A stretch of 64,000 nt of DNA. Origin: Saprospiraceae bacterium (GTDB lineage Bacteria; Bacteroidota; Bacteroidia; Chitinophagales; Saprospiraceae). The notes under the pieces were generated by a model. That model was not told where the DNA came from and did no database searches. It was given only the letters and a program-made list of their open reading frames with translations. A program made the translations under genes and the position numbers. Within the stretch, counting starts at the first letter, position 1. Every line of letters starts with the position of its first letter. Shown piece by piece: positions 46,610 to 55,423 of the stretch. The stretch lies in the NCBI GenBank assembly GCA_029262995.1, contig JAJCYH010000006.1, forward strand, positions 49,069 to 113,068, given 5' to 3'.

Positions 46610-48454
46610 TCAAATCATTTCAACAAAATCTAAAAATACTTTCTTATGAAGCTCAAGATCCATAATAGGAGAGAGTGCTACACGGGCAATATAATCTTTG
46701 TCCCCTTCAATAGTCGTTCCTTGGGTAGATGTGGCTGGTATCGTCCAATAACAGCCTTTAAGCTGTCCATAACTCACACAGTATTTACTTTCATTAGGGA
46801 TTTCGTTAATCATTAAATTGATTAATTTATGATTCAACGTTCTTTTATAGTTTTCTCTTTCTTCATCAGTATTACCTTTAGTGGGAAGATCCAATGAAAA
46901 CACAGAAGGCGTAAACCCTTTTTCTGCAAATTCTTTGGAGACAAAATTTATTTTCGCGGCTGGTAAATTCTCTTTGATGAAGCTTACAAACTCGCGTGTA
47001 TTTTGATACGCGTCATGAATTCTTTGATTCATGGAGGGCATTTGTTTTGCTAATATTTCTAGTTGAAGATCTGTAGCCTCGTTATCGCAAAGGCTTAGAT
47101 GTAATGCTATTTTTTCCATCAAAGCTTCAGCTTTTTTATTGACAACACAATAGCCAGCAGTACATTTTCCGCCACTTGGAAATTTGGATCCACTCACATA
47201 GGTAATGGTTCTAATTGTTGATAGCAAATCGCCTTCACCTAAAAAGTGAACGTTAGGACAAAAAGTTTGATCTAAAATAAAGACGGGATCAATAGCTATT
47301 TCTCCAGTAGCAGTTTTTCGCACTTTGCTTAAGACTTCTTTTAATTTAATGAGATCAGGGACTTCAACTCTTGGGTTGGTTGGAATTTCAGCGATGATAT
47401 ATGGAACTGCGTCTTCGTTAGCAATTTCATTTAAGATGGCATCGATACTTTGACCCATGTCGTTTCCACCATCAACGGGCAAGTCCATTACTTCCACATT
47501 ATCAATGCATGCAGCCACCCGTCTTGCTTGGTCATTTGTTCCACCATAACAATTGGGAGGAACAACAATTTTGATTGCTTTCCCATTATGATTTTCTACT
47601 GCATCGTGAACGAGGCCCATTACAATCGCATATTGCATTGAAAGCCCACTTGAAGCAACGAGGGGATTTACATTTGTACCAGTAATTTCTTTAATAGAAT
47701 CTAATACAATCGTGTTGTTGGTTTCGACATGAGTTCTATTATTATCAAAAGGTAACTTTTCTATTAAATGTTTTAAGGCAACAAGCGTATTTGCTGGTGT
47801 CATTGCTATGGTCTCTCTTCTTCTTACATGCTGAATTTCTGAGATATAATTTTCATTTTGTTCACCATTTACCAATAAAACACTACCTAAGTGATCATGG
47901 ACACTAATGAAAAAGTCAATATTAGAGGTGAGATTAAAATCAGCTATTTCATCTTGTTGAGAAATCAAAATGGTGCTGCCGTTAAACGCGGGAATGTTTG
48001 ATACTTCCTTAATTTGCAATAGCTCAAAGTTATAGCCATAAATACGCTTTACTACATCAGCATCAAAAATCACTGGTAATTCACCTGTATAAAGGATTTG
48101 GGTTTTTTTATTGGCCAGTAAGTTTTTTCTTAAAACTGCCAAAATAGGTGTCGTCTTTGATGAAAAACTGATTACATTATCTGCCTTTAGCTTATTTAAG
48201 TTTGCAATTGCCCATTCTAGTACACAGGATAATGGATGACCTAATCGAATGTAGTCGTAAGCAGTGGGTAATTGCTTAAGTGCTAATGCTTCAGAATTAT
48301 TGTCATTGAATAAGCTTTCAAACTGCTCTAAGAATTGCGTTTTGGCCAATTTTTCATCATAGATATCAAGTCGATGGGTTGTTAGACACAACCAATCTGA
48401 TGGCATGTTTTCTAAAACATCTTTAATATAGCTACGCATTTTACTTAGTCCCAC
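46610..48454 (-). CDS. PLP-dependent enzyme, Cys/Met metabolism (cystathionine gamma-synthase-like) family
   Basis: 614 residues, longer than the usual 400. The C-terminal 380 residues hold the fold-type I core: SSGLSMQYAIVMGLVH, VVPPNCYGGTNDQARRVAACI, EIPTNPRVEVPDL, DQTFCPN and the PLP lysine in YVSGSKFPSGGKCTAGY. The N-terminal about 230 residues are an extra domain specific to a subset of family members. Cytoplasmic; likely acts on sulfur amino acids, exact substrate unknown. Isolated among repeats. Confidence 0.8.
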   Translation of the reverse strand: MGLSKMRSYIKDVLENMPSDWLCLTTHRLDIYDEKLAKTQFLEQFESLFNDNNSEALALKQLPTAYDYIRLGHPLSCVLEWAIANLNKLKADNVISFSSKTTPILAVLRKNLLANKKTQILYTGELPVIFDADVVKRIYGYNFELLQIKEVSNIPAFNGSTILISQQDEIADFNLTSNIDFFISVHDHLGSVLLVNGEQNENYISEIQHVRRRETIAMTPANTLVALKHLIEKLPFDNNRTHVETNNTIVLDSIKEITGTNVNPLVASSGLSMQYAIVMGLVHDAVENHNGKAIKIVVPPNCYGGTNDQARRVAACIDNVEVMDLPVDGGNDMGQSIDAILNEIANEDAVPYIIAEIPTNPRVEVPDLIKLKEVLSKVRKTATGEIAIDPVFILDQTFCPNVHFLGEGDLLSTIRTITYVSGSKFPSGGKCTAGYCVVNKKAEALMEKIALHLSLCDNEATDLQLEILAKQMPSMNQRIHDAYQNTREFVSFIKENLPAAKINFVSKEFAEKGFTPSVFSLDLPTKGNTDEERENYKRTLNHKLINLMINEIPNESKYCVSYGQLKGCYWTIPATSTQGTTIEGDKDYIARVALSPIMDLELHKKVFLDFVEMI

Positions 48455-48542
48455 AATCTCTACTTTTTGATAGGCTAAAAGTATATTAATTAGATTAGAA
48501 AGTGTTAATTGGGGGTTTGTGAAGTAGGGACTAGCGTTGAGT

Positions 48543-48632
48543 GTAGTCGGTCGAGCGATTTAGCCACTATAGCATTATTAGTCTCTGAAACTTTAGCAAA
48601 AGAGACAGCTAAGGTGGAAGCATGGCGACTAC
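48543..48632. repeat. nested-hairpin intergenic element
   Basis: Three nested inverted repeats: GTAGTCG/CGACTAC, TTAGC/GCTAA and GTCTCT/AGAGAC. The same GTCTC motif recurs at 49716-49830. Could be a structured RNA, attC-like site or small mobile palindrome. The rest of the 374-base gap shows nothing. Confidence 0.45.
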
Positions 48633-48828
48633 AGATAGTCTGCGCCTAGTATAGGTCTCATTATCGCAAGATAGTGAATTATTATAGAGGGTTGAAATCC
48701 CTAAGTCTTCTTCTTTTGGTATTTGAATTGAAATTTCTTTATAAACTTAAACGTACATATTGTCCAGGTGGATATGGAGGCTGAAGCGATAGAAAAACAT
48801 CCATTATTATTAGTGTTATTTACAGCAT

Positions 48829-49695
48829 TCAATTGCATTGGTTAATTATATCAGAACCATCAAAGTTTCTTTCATATAGTCCTGTATAAATTTGAAAATT
48901 AGAAGGATGTACAGTTTTTTGAAGCATTTGTTTTAAATCACAAAAATTGGATACTTCAGAGTCTCCATATATGTTTAGTGATTCAAAAGCTTGTGGATCT
49001 ATATTCTTAATCCAAGTAAGATCACTGTCTTCAATATTTTCAATCATCAAATCGATATTTACATACCTTTTTGAGTTTCTGAATAATGTTTCAGATGATC
49101 TCATGTTTTTAAACTCAAGTTGGATACGATAACTAGCTCTCTCGGGAATGGGTGAATTCATTTCTAAATAGGAAAATTCAGGATTGTATCTAATGTTCAG
49201 TCCTCCATAATCATTCAAATTGGGAGATTTAAATGAAATTATTTTTTTGTTATTAACTATGTCAATTCCGTTTCCTATCAGTTCTAAGCTTTGAAAGCTA
49301 ATACTTCTTAATTTGTCGTTGCCGGTTATAATCAGGTGTGTGTCTATTGTAGTTAGATTTGGTAAGTCAATTTCAATTAATTGACTCGCTTCTGAAATTA
49401 TAAGCGCATTGACCTTCCTTAAATTTGCTAACATATCTAAATTCATTAAGTATTTCGATTGGATTTTTAGCATTCCAGATATTTCTTCTATATTCCTTAA
49501 TGATCTTATATCTTTTACGTCATAAGACAGTGTTATAGGAGAATTTATAGAAACAAGGTCCAACAACTCATTGGAATATTCATCTAGGTCATTTTGAGTC
49601 CAAAGTTTTACGTCTTCGACATTCATTCTGTCTTCCCCACAGGAAGGCATAATCATAATAGTTAATGTCAAATAAGCTAATATATAATTCTTCAT
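48829..49695 (-). CDS. lipoprotein with leucine-rich/receptor L-domain-like repeats
   Basis: 288 residues, lipobox IMPSC. Repeating solenoid pattern: LRNIEEISGMLKIQSKYLMNLDMLANLRKVNALIISEASQLIEIDLPNLTTIDTHLIITGNDKLRSISF, as in receptor L-domains or beta-helical leucine-rich proteins. Such solenoids bind proteins or glycans. Exposed envelope lipoprotein; partner unknown. Confidence 0.65.
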   Translation of the reverse strand: MKNYILAYLTLTIMIMPSCGEDRMNVEDVKLWTQNDLDEYSNELLDLVSINSPITLSYDVKDIRSLRNIEEISGMLKIQSKYLMNLDMLANLRKVNALIISEASQLIEIDLPNLTTIDTHLIITGNDKLRSISFQSLELIGNGIDIVNNKKIISFKSPNLNDYGGLNIRYNPEFSYLEMNSPIPERASYRIQLEFKNMRSSETLFRNSKRYVNIDLMIENIEDSDLTWIKNIDPQAFESLNIYGDSEVSNFCDLKQMLQKTVHPSNFQIYTGLYERNFDGSDIINQCN

Positions 49696-49714
49696 GTTTA
49701 ATTTATTTTGTTAT

Positions 49715-49830
49715 ATGTAACGTATCGGCGAAGTGTAGTCTCTTTTTGGAACAGAGTGAGACGCTCTTAACCTAAAGTGTTATGAGTGGCGTTAGCTACT
49801 ATGCCGTTAATTGCTCCAACTTCGAAGTTA
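49715..49830. repeat. palindromic intergenic element
   Basis: Starts GTAACGTATCGGCGAAG, contains GTCTC/GAGAC hairpin and GCGTTAGC, and ends GCCGTTAATTG. Its start is 20-30 bases from the ATG at 49695 on the minus strand, similar to the attC-like element at 43051. Confidence 0.4.
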
Positions 49831-49942
49831 CAAACTTCGAATACCTCTGCTCCGCTTACTTGAAGTTTTCAACTTCAAATTAGAATGTAACTAATTATCA
49901 TTTGGATGACTATTAATGTTTTTCTGTTAGGAAACGCAAACA

Positions 49943-50368
49943 TTAATACCCTAATATTTCTATGACGGGTAGTTGTCTTAAATCCTCCAAATAATTGGCT
50001 TTACCCTCTTCTAGCAATTGTAAATTTTCAGTTCTAATTCTCAATTCGAAGGCTTCAGTGTACTTTAGAATCAAACTATATATTTTAATGTAAAATTTGT
50101 ACGATACTTTTGGCTCATTTAATAATTTTATTTTAAGCGTTTGTAAGCTTCTTTCTTGAGCGTGGTTCATTATATTCTGGCCAAATCTGAATTTAAATTC
50201 TTCATAACCCAACTCCAATCCGTTATAAAGAATTAATTCTGAATTCAACAGTTTTATTTCAATTTCCTGCTCAGAAGTTACTCTAGATTTTTCAGTTCCA
50301 AAAGTATCACTACTATAAAAAAGGAAGGTTAATGAGATTCCAAAAATTAAGATATTTTTCATTTTCAT
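49943..50368 (-). CDS. small exported protein, unknown
   Basis: 141 residues: signal peptide (ILIFGISLTFLFYSSDTFG) and a helical mature part rich in E, K and L. No family recognised. Probably in the same transcript as the gene at 50426, 57 bases upstream. Confidence 0.5.
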   Translation of the reverse strand: MKMKNILIFGISLTFLFYSSDTFGTEKSRVTSEQEIEIKLLNSELILYNGLELGYEEFKFRFGQNIMNHAQERSLQTLKIKLLNEPKVSYKFYIKIYSLILKYTEAFELRIRTENLQLLEEGKANYLEDLRQLPVIEILGY

Positions 50369-50425
50369 CTTTCTAATTTATCATCTAAATTCATATGAAC
50401 TTGATAATGGTGTAAGATTTTATAT

Positions 50426-50833
50426 TTATTTTAAGCAATTCTCGTTTACATATTCACTAATATTTTTTCCCTCTATTATATTTAAGTCGCAGTTTTGCTT
50501 CATAGCTTTATGAAACGAAACACAAGCATCTTCTTTCTTTCCCAACAACAATAAGCAAACTCCTTTGCTAGCTTCTACACAGTTGTATTCACTGTTTGCA
50601 TCAGCAATTATATTGTAATAATATAGTGCTTTTTCAAGATTTCCTAGTTTGTAAAAATTCATTGCCATTTTATTCAAAGAATCTAAATTGTTAGGATTTT
50701 CGTTTATATATTTTTCTAATACTGGAATGGATTGTTTGACATCATTTTTATCAAAGGAAGAACATGATTCTTGGTTTTGGGTGCAGGATGATAAACCAAG
50801 CAAAATTAAACTTGTGATATAATAATATTTCAT
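50426..50833 (-). CDS. TPR lipoprotein
   Basis: 135 residues with lipobox LLGLSSC and two to three tetratricopeptide-like units (LDSLNKMAMNFYKLGNLEKALYYYNII, EASKGVCLLLLGKKEDACVSFHKA). Probably a surface or periplasmic scaffold; partner unknown. Confidence 0.65.
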   Translation of the reverse strand: MKYYYITSLILLGLSSCTQNQESCSSFDKNDVKQSIPVLEKYINENPNNLDSLNKMAMNFYKLGNLEKALYYYNIIADANSEYNCVEASKGVCLLLLGKKEDACVSFHKAMKQNCDLNIIEGKNISEYVNENCLK

Positions 50834-50907
50834 TGTTGCTTACTTTCTACTAATTGTTTGAAAATTTAAGTTTTCTTGATCCTTGATTTTTTATTTACTC
50901 TCACTAA

Positions 50908-51028
50908 CTACTGTATCTTTTTAAAATGCTTATGCCTAAACATTAACTACCAAGATTTTTAACACTAAATAAGAATGCTGGCAATGGAAGATAACGATTA
51001 TTTGCTAATGCGTGAATCTTATTGTGTT
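50908..51028. repeat. 121-bp direct repeat, copy D
   Basis: Two mismatches to copy C at 46320-46440. The pair bounds a 4.5 kb block with the PLP enzyme, solenoid lipoprotein and two small envelope proteins. Confidence 0.85.
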
Positions 51029-51106
51029 AAATTATCAGCTTAATTGAATCGAAGCAAGATAAAGTTGCCATTGTAGTGTTACGTATTTTTGTTTTTGGTT
51101 TACATT

Positions 51107-52384
51107 CTATTCAGTCTCCTCCGAAAGTCCATCAAACTTCGCTTTCATTGTAGGATTACCATGAGTCAATTTCTTAATGGTTAAATCATCCGCTTTATTA
51201 TTAGCCAATCGCAAATTGTTTTCTGAAGACAACAAGGCATCTTTAGTTTTTTGGAGGTGAGTAATCGTTTTATCAATTTCAGCAATTGCCGTTTTAAATT
51301 TACGACTAGCCAAATCATAATTGTAAGCAAACCCCTCTTTAAACGTGTTTATTTTTTCTTCAAAATTGGTAATGTCGATGTTTTGATTTCTAATCAAACT
51401 GAGTTCTGCCTTATACTGCATGGAGTTCATCGCAGCATTGCGAAGAAGCGTGATGATGGGAATGAAAAATTGTGGGCGAACAACATACATTTTATTATAC
51501 TTATGAGAGACATCAACAATGCCCTGATTGTAGAATTCATTTTCTGCTTCTAGTAGGGAAACAAGCACGGCGTACTCACATTTTTTTTCTGTGCGGTCTT
51601 TATCTAATTCTTTAAAAAAGTCTTCATTCTTCTTTTTGGTAGCAGTTTCGTCGCCTTCATTTTTCATTTCGAACATGATGGAAATGATTTCATTATCTGC
51701 GTCATCCGTTTCCCTATAAATGTAATCGCCCTTACTGCCAGATCTGGCATCGTTGTCTTTTTCGAAATAGGCTTTTTGAAAAGCTGTCGCTCGAAGTTTG
51801 TTGAATTCATTTTCACAATGTTGCTCAAGGGTTTCGCCAACCATTTTGGTTGAGAGTTTCAGCTTCATATCTTTTCGAAGCGCAATTTCCTCATCTTTTA
51901 ATTTTATGATATCGTCTTTTGTCCTGAGTTCTGTAGAATGCTTTTCGTTCAATGATTTTTCAAGCAACTGTTTTTCAGCTTCTTTCATTTTCAAATCGTT
52001 AGCAAGATGATCACGTTCTTTTTCAATTTCTTTTAATGCTTCGCTAACGGCTAGTTTTTTCTGTATTTCTGCATTTTCGATTTTGGATTTCATTTCCGAT
52101 ATCTCGGATTCTTTTTTAGCGAGTTGCTCGGCAAGTTGAAGATTATTTTGGGCTTTAAGCTCAGTTATTTCTTTATCTTTTTTTGCTAAATCTTCTTGCA
52201 ATGCATTTTTAAGATGGGCTTCGGCAAGCTGAATGGCACTTACTTTATCCTTTTCGGCAAGATCTAATCTGTTTTGTAGTTCTTCTTCGAATTGATGATC
52301 TCGAACTTGCTTAAGGATATCAGCAAATCCGGCTTCATCGATTTTAAAAGCTTTATTACAATTTGGACAAATGATTTCGTTCAT
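51107..52384 (-). CDS. DUF2130 family protein (coiled coil plus nuclease-like domain)
   Basis: 425 residues: N-terminal zinc finger (ICPNCNKAF), a long coiled coil (residues about 30-175), then the DUF2130 domain [32 protein letters not shown], in which D and E-x-K (EMK) resemble a PD-(D/E)xK nuclease core. Remaining part is helical. Cytoplasmic; function unknown, possibly nucleic-acid related. Confidence 0.85.
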   Translation of the reverse strand: MNEIICPNCNKAFKIDEAGFADILKQVRDHQFEEELQNRLDLAEKDKVSAIQLAEAHLKNALQEDLAKKDKEITELKAQNNLQLAEQLAKKESEISEMKSKIENAEIQKKLAVSEALKEIEKERDHLANDLKMKEAEKQLLEKSLNEKHSTELRTKDDIIKLKDEEIALRKDMKLKLSTKMVGETLEQHCENEFNKLRATAFQKAYFEKDNDARSGSKGDYIYRETDDADNEIISIMFEMKNEGDETATKKKNEDFFKELDKDRTEKKCEYAVLVSLLEAENEFYNQGIVDVSHKYNKMYVVRPQFFIPIITLLRNAAMNSMQYKAELSLIRNQNIDITNFEEKINTFKEGFAYNYDLASRKFKTAIAEIDKTITHLQKTKDALLSSENNLRLANNKADDLTIKKLTHGNPTMKAKFDGLSEETE

Positions 52385-52504
52385 GTTATTTAATTTGGTG
52401 TGTCAACGGTCTAATATAAAAATAGTAGCGGATTTAATAGCACTTCACTGTCCGCTTACCAATAAGTTTATTTAATGTAATTAATTTCATATTATCACTT
52501 TCGC

Positions 52505-52545
52505 CTGCATTACGTCTTACACAATGTTGTACAACGACTGTATTT
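52505..52545. repeat. interspersed repeat fragment
   Basis: CATTACGTCTTACACAATG followed by TTGTACAACGACTG. TTGTACAAC(G/T) is shared with 53028. Confidence 0.35.
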
Positions 52546-52583
52546 TTATCGAATCTCCATAATGAAAGATTCAGTTTAATGAT

Positions 52584-52976
52584 CTATCCAGCCTCACTAC
52601 TATTCGATTGAACAAGTGGTTGAAATCCTCCATAAACCATCCTACTGGCATCAAAAATCAATCTTTCAGGGTCGGTCAATGGGGCAACTAATTCTGTCAT
52701 TCTTGGGTCTTTGGGAACTTGTTTATTTGCTAAGTTACGAGACTCTTTTGAAGGAAAAATAACCCACCCAAATATAATGGCTTCATCTTCTTTTGCATCT
52801 ACGGTTTTGATGAAAGAACGTGTGCCTTCCAAAGTCAAGTCCTCACCAACATACTCAAAGTAAGCAAGAGCACCATATTCTTTCCAAATTTCAGCTACCT
52901 TTTCAGCAATGCCCCTGTATTCGTTCAGGTGAATTCGTGGTATTGGAAGGACAAAGCCGTCTATATAATTGGTCAT
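52584..52976 (-). CDS. DUF1428 family protein (YbaA-like)
   Basis: About 130 residues from MTNYIDGFVLPIP. This opening, WKEYGALAYFEYVGEDL, EAIIFGWVIFPSKESR and MVYGGFQPLV identify DUF1428, a small dimeric alpha-beta barrel family related to YbaA, with no assigned function. The last ten residues are extra relative to the family. Confidence 0.88.
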   Translation of the reverse strand: MTNYIDGFVLPIPRIHLNEYRGIAEKVAEIWKEYGALAYFEYVGEDLTLEGTRSFIKTVDAKEDEAIIFGWVIFPSKESRNLANKQVPKDPRMTELVAPLTDPERLIFDASRMVYGGFQPLVQSNSSEAG

Positions 52977-53027
52977 ACTTTCATTCATTTTTATTATTTT
53001 GTCGATTTCTCAATGATTTTTTAGCTG

Positions 53028-53090
53028 TTGTACAACTGTCTTATGCAATTTTTTATTTAAGCCCATACTACAAAATTATTTAATAGTTCA
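53028..53090. repeat. interspersed repeat, copy 2
   Basis: TTGTACAACTGTCTTATGC, then TTTAAGCCCATACTACAAAA, matching the order in 58562-58610 (AACTGTCTTATACAC, TTAGCCC, GCCACAAA). Confidence 0.45.
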
Positions 53091-53191
53091 AAGTCCTATT
53101 TTTGGTACTACAATTACAGTATCCTAACTCAAATGTAATGGTTATATATCCTTGACTGATCACTACTCTAAAGTTGGATTTTCGATTTAGT

Positions 53192-53347
53192 GAACCGCTG
53201 TAGCGCCTATGCTGAAGCTTCGGCGTAAGCATATACAGCCCGTCTCGCTGAGCGGGAAGGCCCGTACGTACGGTGGTCATGCCTTTCGGCAGATAAATGT
53301 GAGAGGGCTGAGGTAGTTAACATTGACTACCTCACTCTACTCGATTA
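53192..53347 (+). other. group II intron 3'-end relic (domains V and VI)
   Basis: GAACCGCTGTA at 53192 pairs with TACGGTGGTC near 53268, a domain V pattern, but the hairpin carries inserted palindromes (GCTGAAGCTTC type; CCCGTC...GCGGG). Then GTGAGAGG, a domain VI-like stem GAGGTAGT/ACTACCTC and the end CTACTCGAT. Upstream intron sequence and RT are missing. Confidence 0.6.
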
Positions 53348-53363
53348 TGACTTCGTCTTTCTT

Positions 53364-53654
53364 CTATCCGATACTTATATTTAAAGTCTTTCCTAGTCCA
53401 ATTTCTATCAACTTATAGAATGTACTTAGCTGTATATCACTTTTCCCAGTTTCTATTCGCGAGATATAACTCTTTTTTGTTCCTGTTTTTTCAGCTAACT
53501 GTTCTTGTGTCAGGTTGGCTTCCTTTCTTGCTTCCTTGAGCATGACACCAAGTCTAAATGCCAATGAATCAGCATCAAATTTTGCTCTTGACTCTGTGCC
53601 TTTGGCACCTCTATGCCTTGTCAAGTGCTCTTCGAAAGATGTTAGTGTTTTCAT
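53364..53654 (-). CDS. higA: HigA-type XRE antitoxin
   Basis: 96 residues with an XRE helix-turn-helix at about 35-90 (ARKEANLTQEQLAEKTGTKKSYISRIETGKSDIQLSTFYKLIE) preceded by the N-terminal TSFEEHLTRHRG, typical of HigA proteins that follow a HigB toxin. It neutralises HigB and represses the operon. Starts four bases inside the toxin gene (ATGA). Confidence 0.85.
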   Translation of the reverse strand: MKTLTSFEEHLTRHRGAKGTESRAKFDADSLAFRLGVMLKEARKEANLTQEQLAEKTGTKKSYISRIETGKSDIQLSTFYKLIEIGLGKTLNISIG

Positions 53655-53995
53655 GATTTAGAATTCTTGTTTTTAAAATACTCTTGTTTGAGTTTATGAG
53701 CTAAGTCCAGTTCCTTCTTTGGTGTCCTTTGAGTCTTCTTGATAAAACAGTTGGTAAGTACCACCAATTGCCCTTCATCGAAAAAGCAAAAAACTCTAAT
53801 ATTCTTGAATGCTGTTGATACCCTGACTTCATACAGGCCATCAGTACCAGTCAAATGCTTTAAGAATTTTTCAGGCACTCGTTCTACGAATCGAACCATA
53901 TCTATTACATAGTCTATCTTATCTTTTACTTTATCAGGCTGCTCTGTGTAGAAGTCTGCAAAGTAGTTACCATATAGTTTGATTGTTCGAACCAC
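53651..53995 (-). CDS. higB: HigB-type RelE/ParE toxin
   Basis: 114 residues of the RelE-like HigB type: YGNYFADFYTEQPDKVKDKIDYVIDMVRFVERVPEKFLKHLTGTDGLYEVRV, IRVFCFFDEGQLVVLTNCFIKKTQRTPKKELDLA. HigB toxins cleave mRNA on the ribosome. Start is GTG at 53995: the protein aligns from this point. The TAACTTTG box at 54000-54007 ends 5 bases before it, so the mRNA is nearly leaderless. Toxin precedes antitoxin, as is usual for higBA. Confidence 0.88.
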   Translation of the reverse strand: MVRTIKLYGNYFADFYTEQPDKVKDKIDYVIDMVRFVERVPEKFLKHLTGTDGLYEVRVSTAFKNIRVFCFFDEGQLVVLTNCFIKKTQRTPKKELDLAHKLKQEYFKNKNSKS

Positions 53996-53999
53996 ACAA

Positions 54000-54021
54000 C
54001 AAAGTTAACTATTCAGTTAAC
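54000..54021 (-). promoter_or_regulatory. higBA promoter and overlapping operator
   Basis: A -7 box TAACTTTG (minus strand, 54000-54007) overlaps a perfect 7-bp inverted repeat GTTAACT-ATTC-AGTTAAC at 54004-54021, a likely HigA binding site. Confidence 0.6.
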
Positions 54022-54083
54022 ATAAACAAGCGAGATTTGGTTCCTTTTTCTCATTTAATGGTATCCAGTTTTTGCCCTTGATG

Positions 54084-54145
54084 AGCCATAACGTCAAGCC
54101 ATAAGATGAGGAACGACGATAGGAGTTCTTCATTCTTCATGGCAT
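54084..54145. repeat. attC-like hairpin beside the intron 5' end
   Basis: GCCATAACGTCAAGCC starts it; GCCATAAGATGAGGAAC (54098-54114) pairs imperfectly with GTTCTTCATTCTTCATGGC (54125-54143). The TAACGTC-xx-GCC start matches 43051. The proposed intron begins right after the 3' arm. Confidence 0.4.
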
Positions 54146-54900
54146 GTGTGTGCCTTGAATGGCTACTACCTCATTCTTTGTAAAAGTACAAAGAATAGAT
54201 ATTACTAATCAGGTGAAAGTCCTGATTATGCAGGATTCTAACGGAATAAAAAAGATGTATCAATGCTAAGACCATATGATGAAGAAGCTAGGCATATAGC
54301 AAGCAGTAAGGGTTTCGTGGGTGACTGCGAGTCTGAAGCCCGCTTGCCGGACGGACAGGGAAGCGAGACTATAAAATCCGGTACTGACGAACAGAAATCG
54401 GATACTGAGGCTATATAAGTTGGGTAAGCAAACACATCATTGTATCGCCCTAAAAGTTTTTTAAGACTCATATAGTAGATCCGGCAGCGATTGACTGGAA
54501 GAAGATGCAATTACCTGAATGAATGCAGCGGAGTTTCTGAAAGAAACCAAAGACATAGAAATGTCTTTGGCGAAATGAACCGCTTGCGGACGGGCTGGCA
54601 ATGTTTAATAATCAGGGAAGGAAGTCAGCAGAGGTCATAGTACCTGGAGATACGAGCGAGGATTGTTTTGTCATCTCCTTGAAGACTCACTGTAGGAAAG
54701 ACTGAACGATAATCTGTTCAGAAATTCGATAAGGAATCTGAAATGATAGCCTTATCCTAAAGTAAGAACTACTTGATGGTGGTGTAAAGAGCGCTGTCAA
54801 TTATGGAATTCCGAACCGCCGTAGCGCCTATGCTGAAGCTTCAGCGCAAGCATGTGAGAGGTGCACCGTGGGCTTTATTGCTCACGGCCGTCTACTCGAT
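54146..54900 (+). mobile_element. ORF-less group II intron (degenerate)
   Basis: Starts GTGTGTGCCTTGAATGG (GUGYG-type 5' end) and holds intron-like segments: AATCAGGTGAAAGTCCTGA, AAGGAAGTCAGCAGAGGTCA (typical just before an IEP gene), then GAACCGCCGTA with a palindromic insert, GTGAGAGG and a domain VI-like stem CCGTGGGC/GCTCACGG ending CTACTCGAT. The 3' strand of domain V is absent, and there is no reverse transcriptase. A minus-strand open frame at 54238-54510 is not considered a gene. Confidence 0.5.
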
Positions 54901-55423
54901 GTGTGCTGTGAGGTGTCAAAGGACACCGTAACTATTATAAAGATGGAAGAAGGTCTTCCGATTAGGGTTATTAGGAAAACTAATCAAAGCACTTTTATGA
55001 TGTTCCATTGGCAACGAAGGAGCATGAAGCGATAGAAGAAAAGGCTGAGAAAAACAGTCAGGTGCGAATAAGAGAGATGAGCGCAAGCGAACCTACCGAT
55101 GAAGTGACGAAAAGACTATTCGTTGTCAAAACCTAAGAAATATCGAGGTCTTAGGGAAGAATATGGCGGTGACCTAAAATACTGGCTATATGGCAACCGC
55201 CATGAAGGGGGCATGACTCTTATTTAGGCTTTATTTTGGAACGCAGGAAGCCTAAGCAAAGTGCAAAAGGGAAACACCAAGTAGGGAGTTTCTATGAGGC
55301 GAATACCAATATTTGCTTAGGTGGCGGATGAACCCGTACTAGTGTTGATACCTCCTATAATGGGAGAGGAGCGAAGGGGTTCAATTATGTAGTTTTAGTA
55401 AATTAGAAACAACTTGAAAGAGG

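Noticed and set aside
54238..54510. 90-codon minus-strand open frame
   Set aside because: Lies wholly inside the RNA domains of the ORF-less group II intron; no family likeness.
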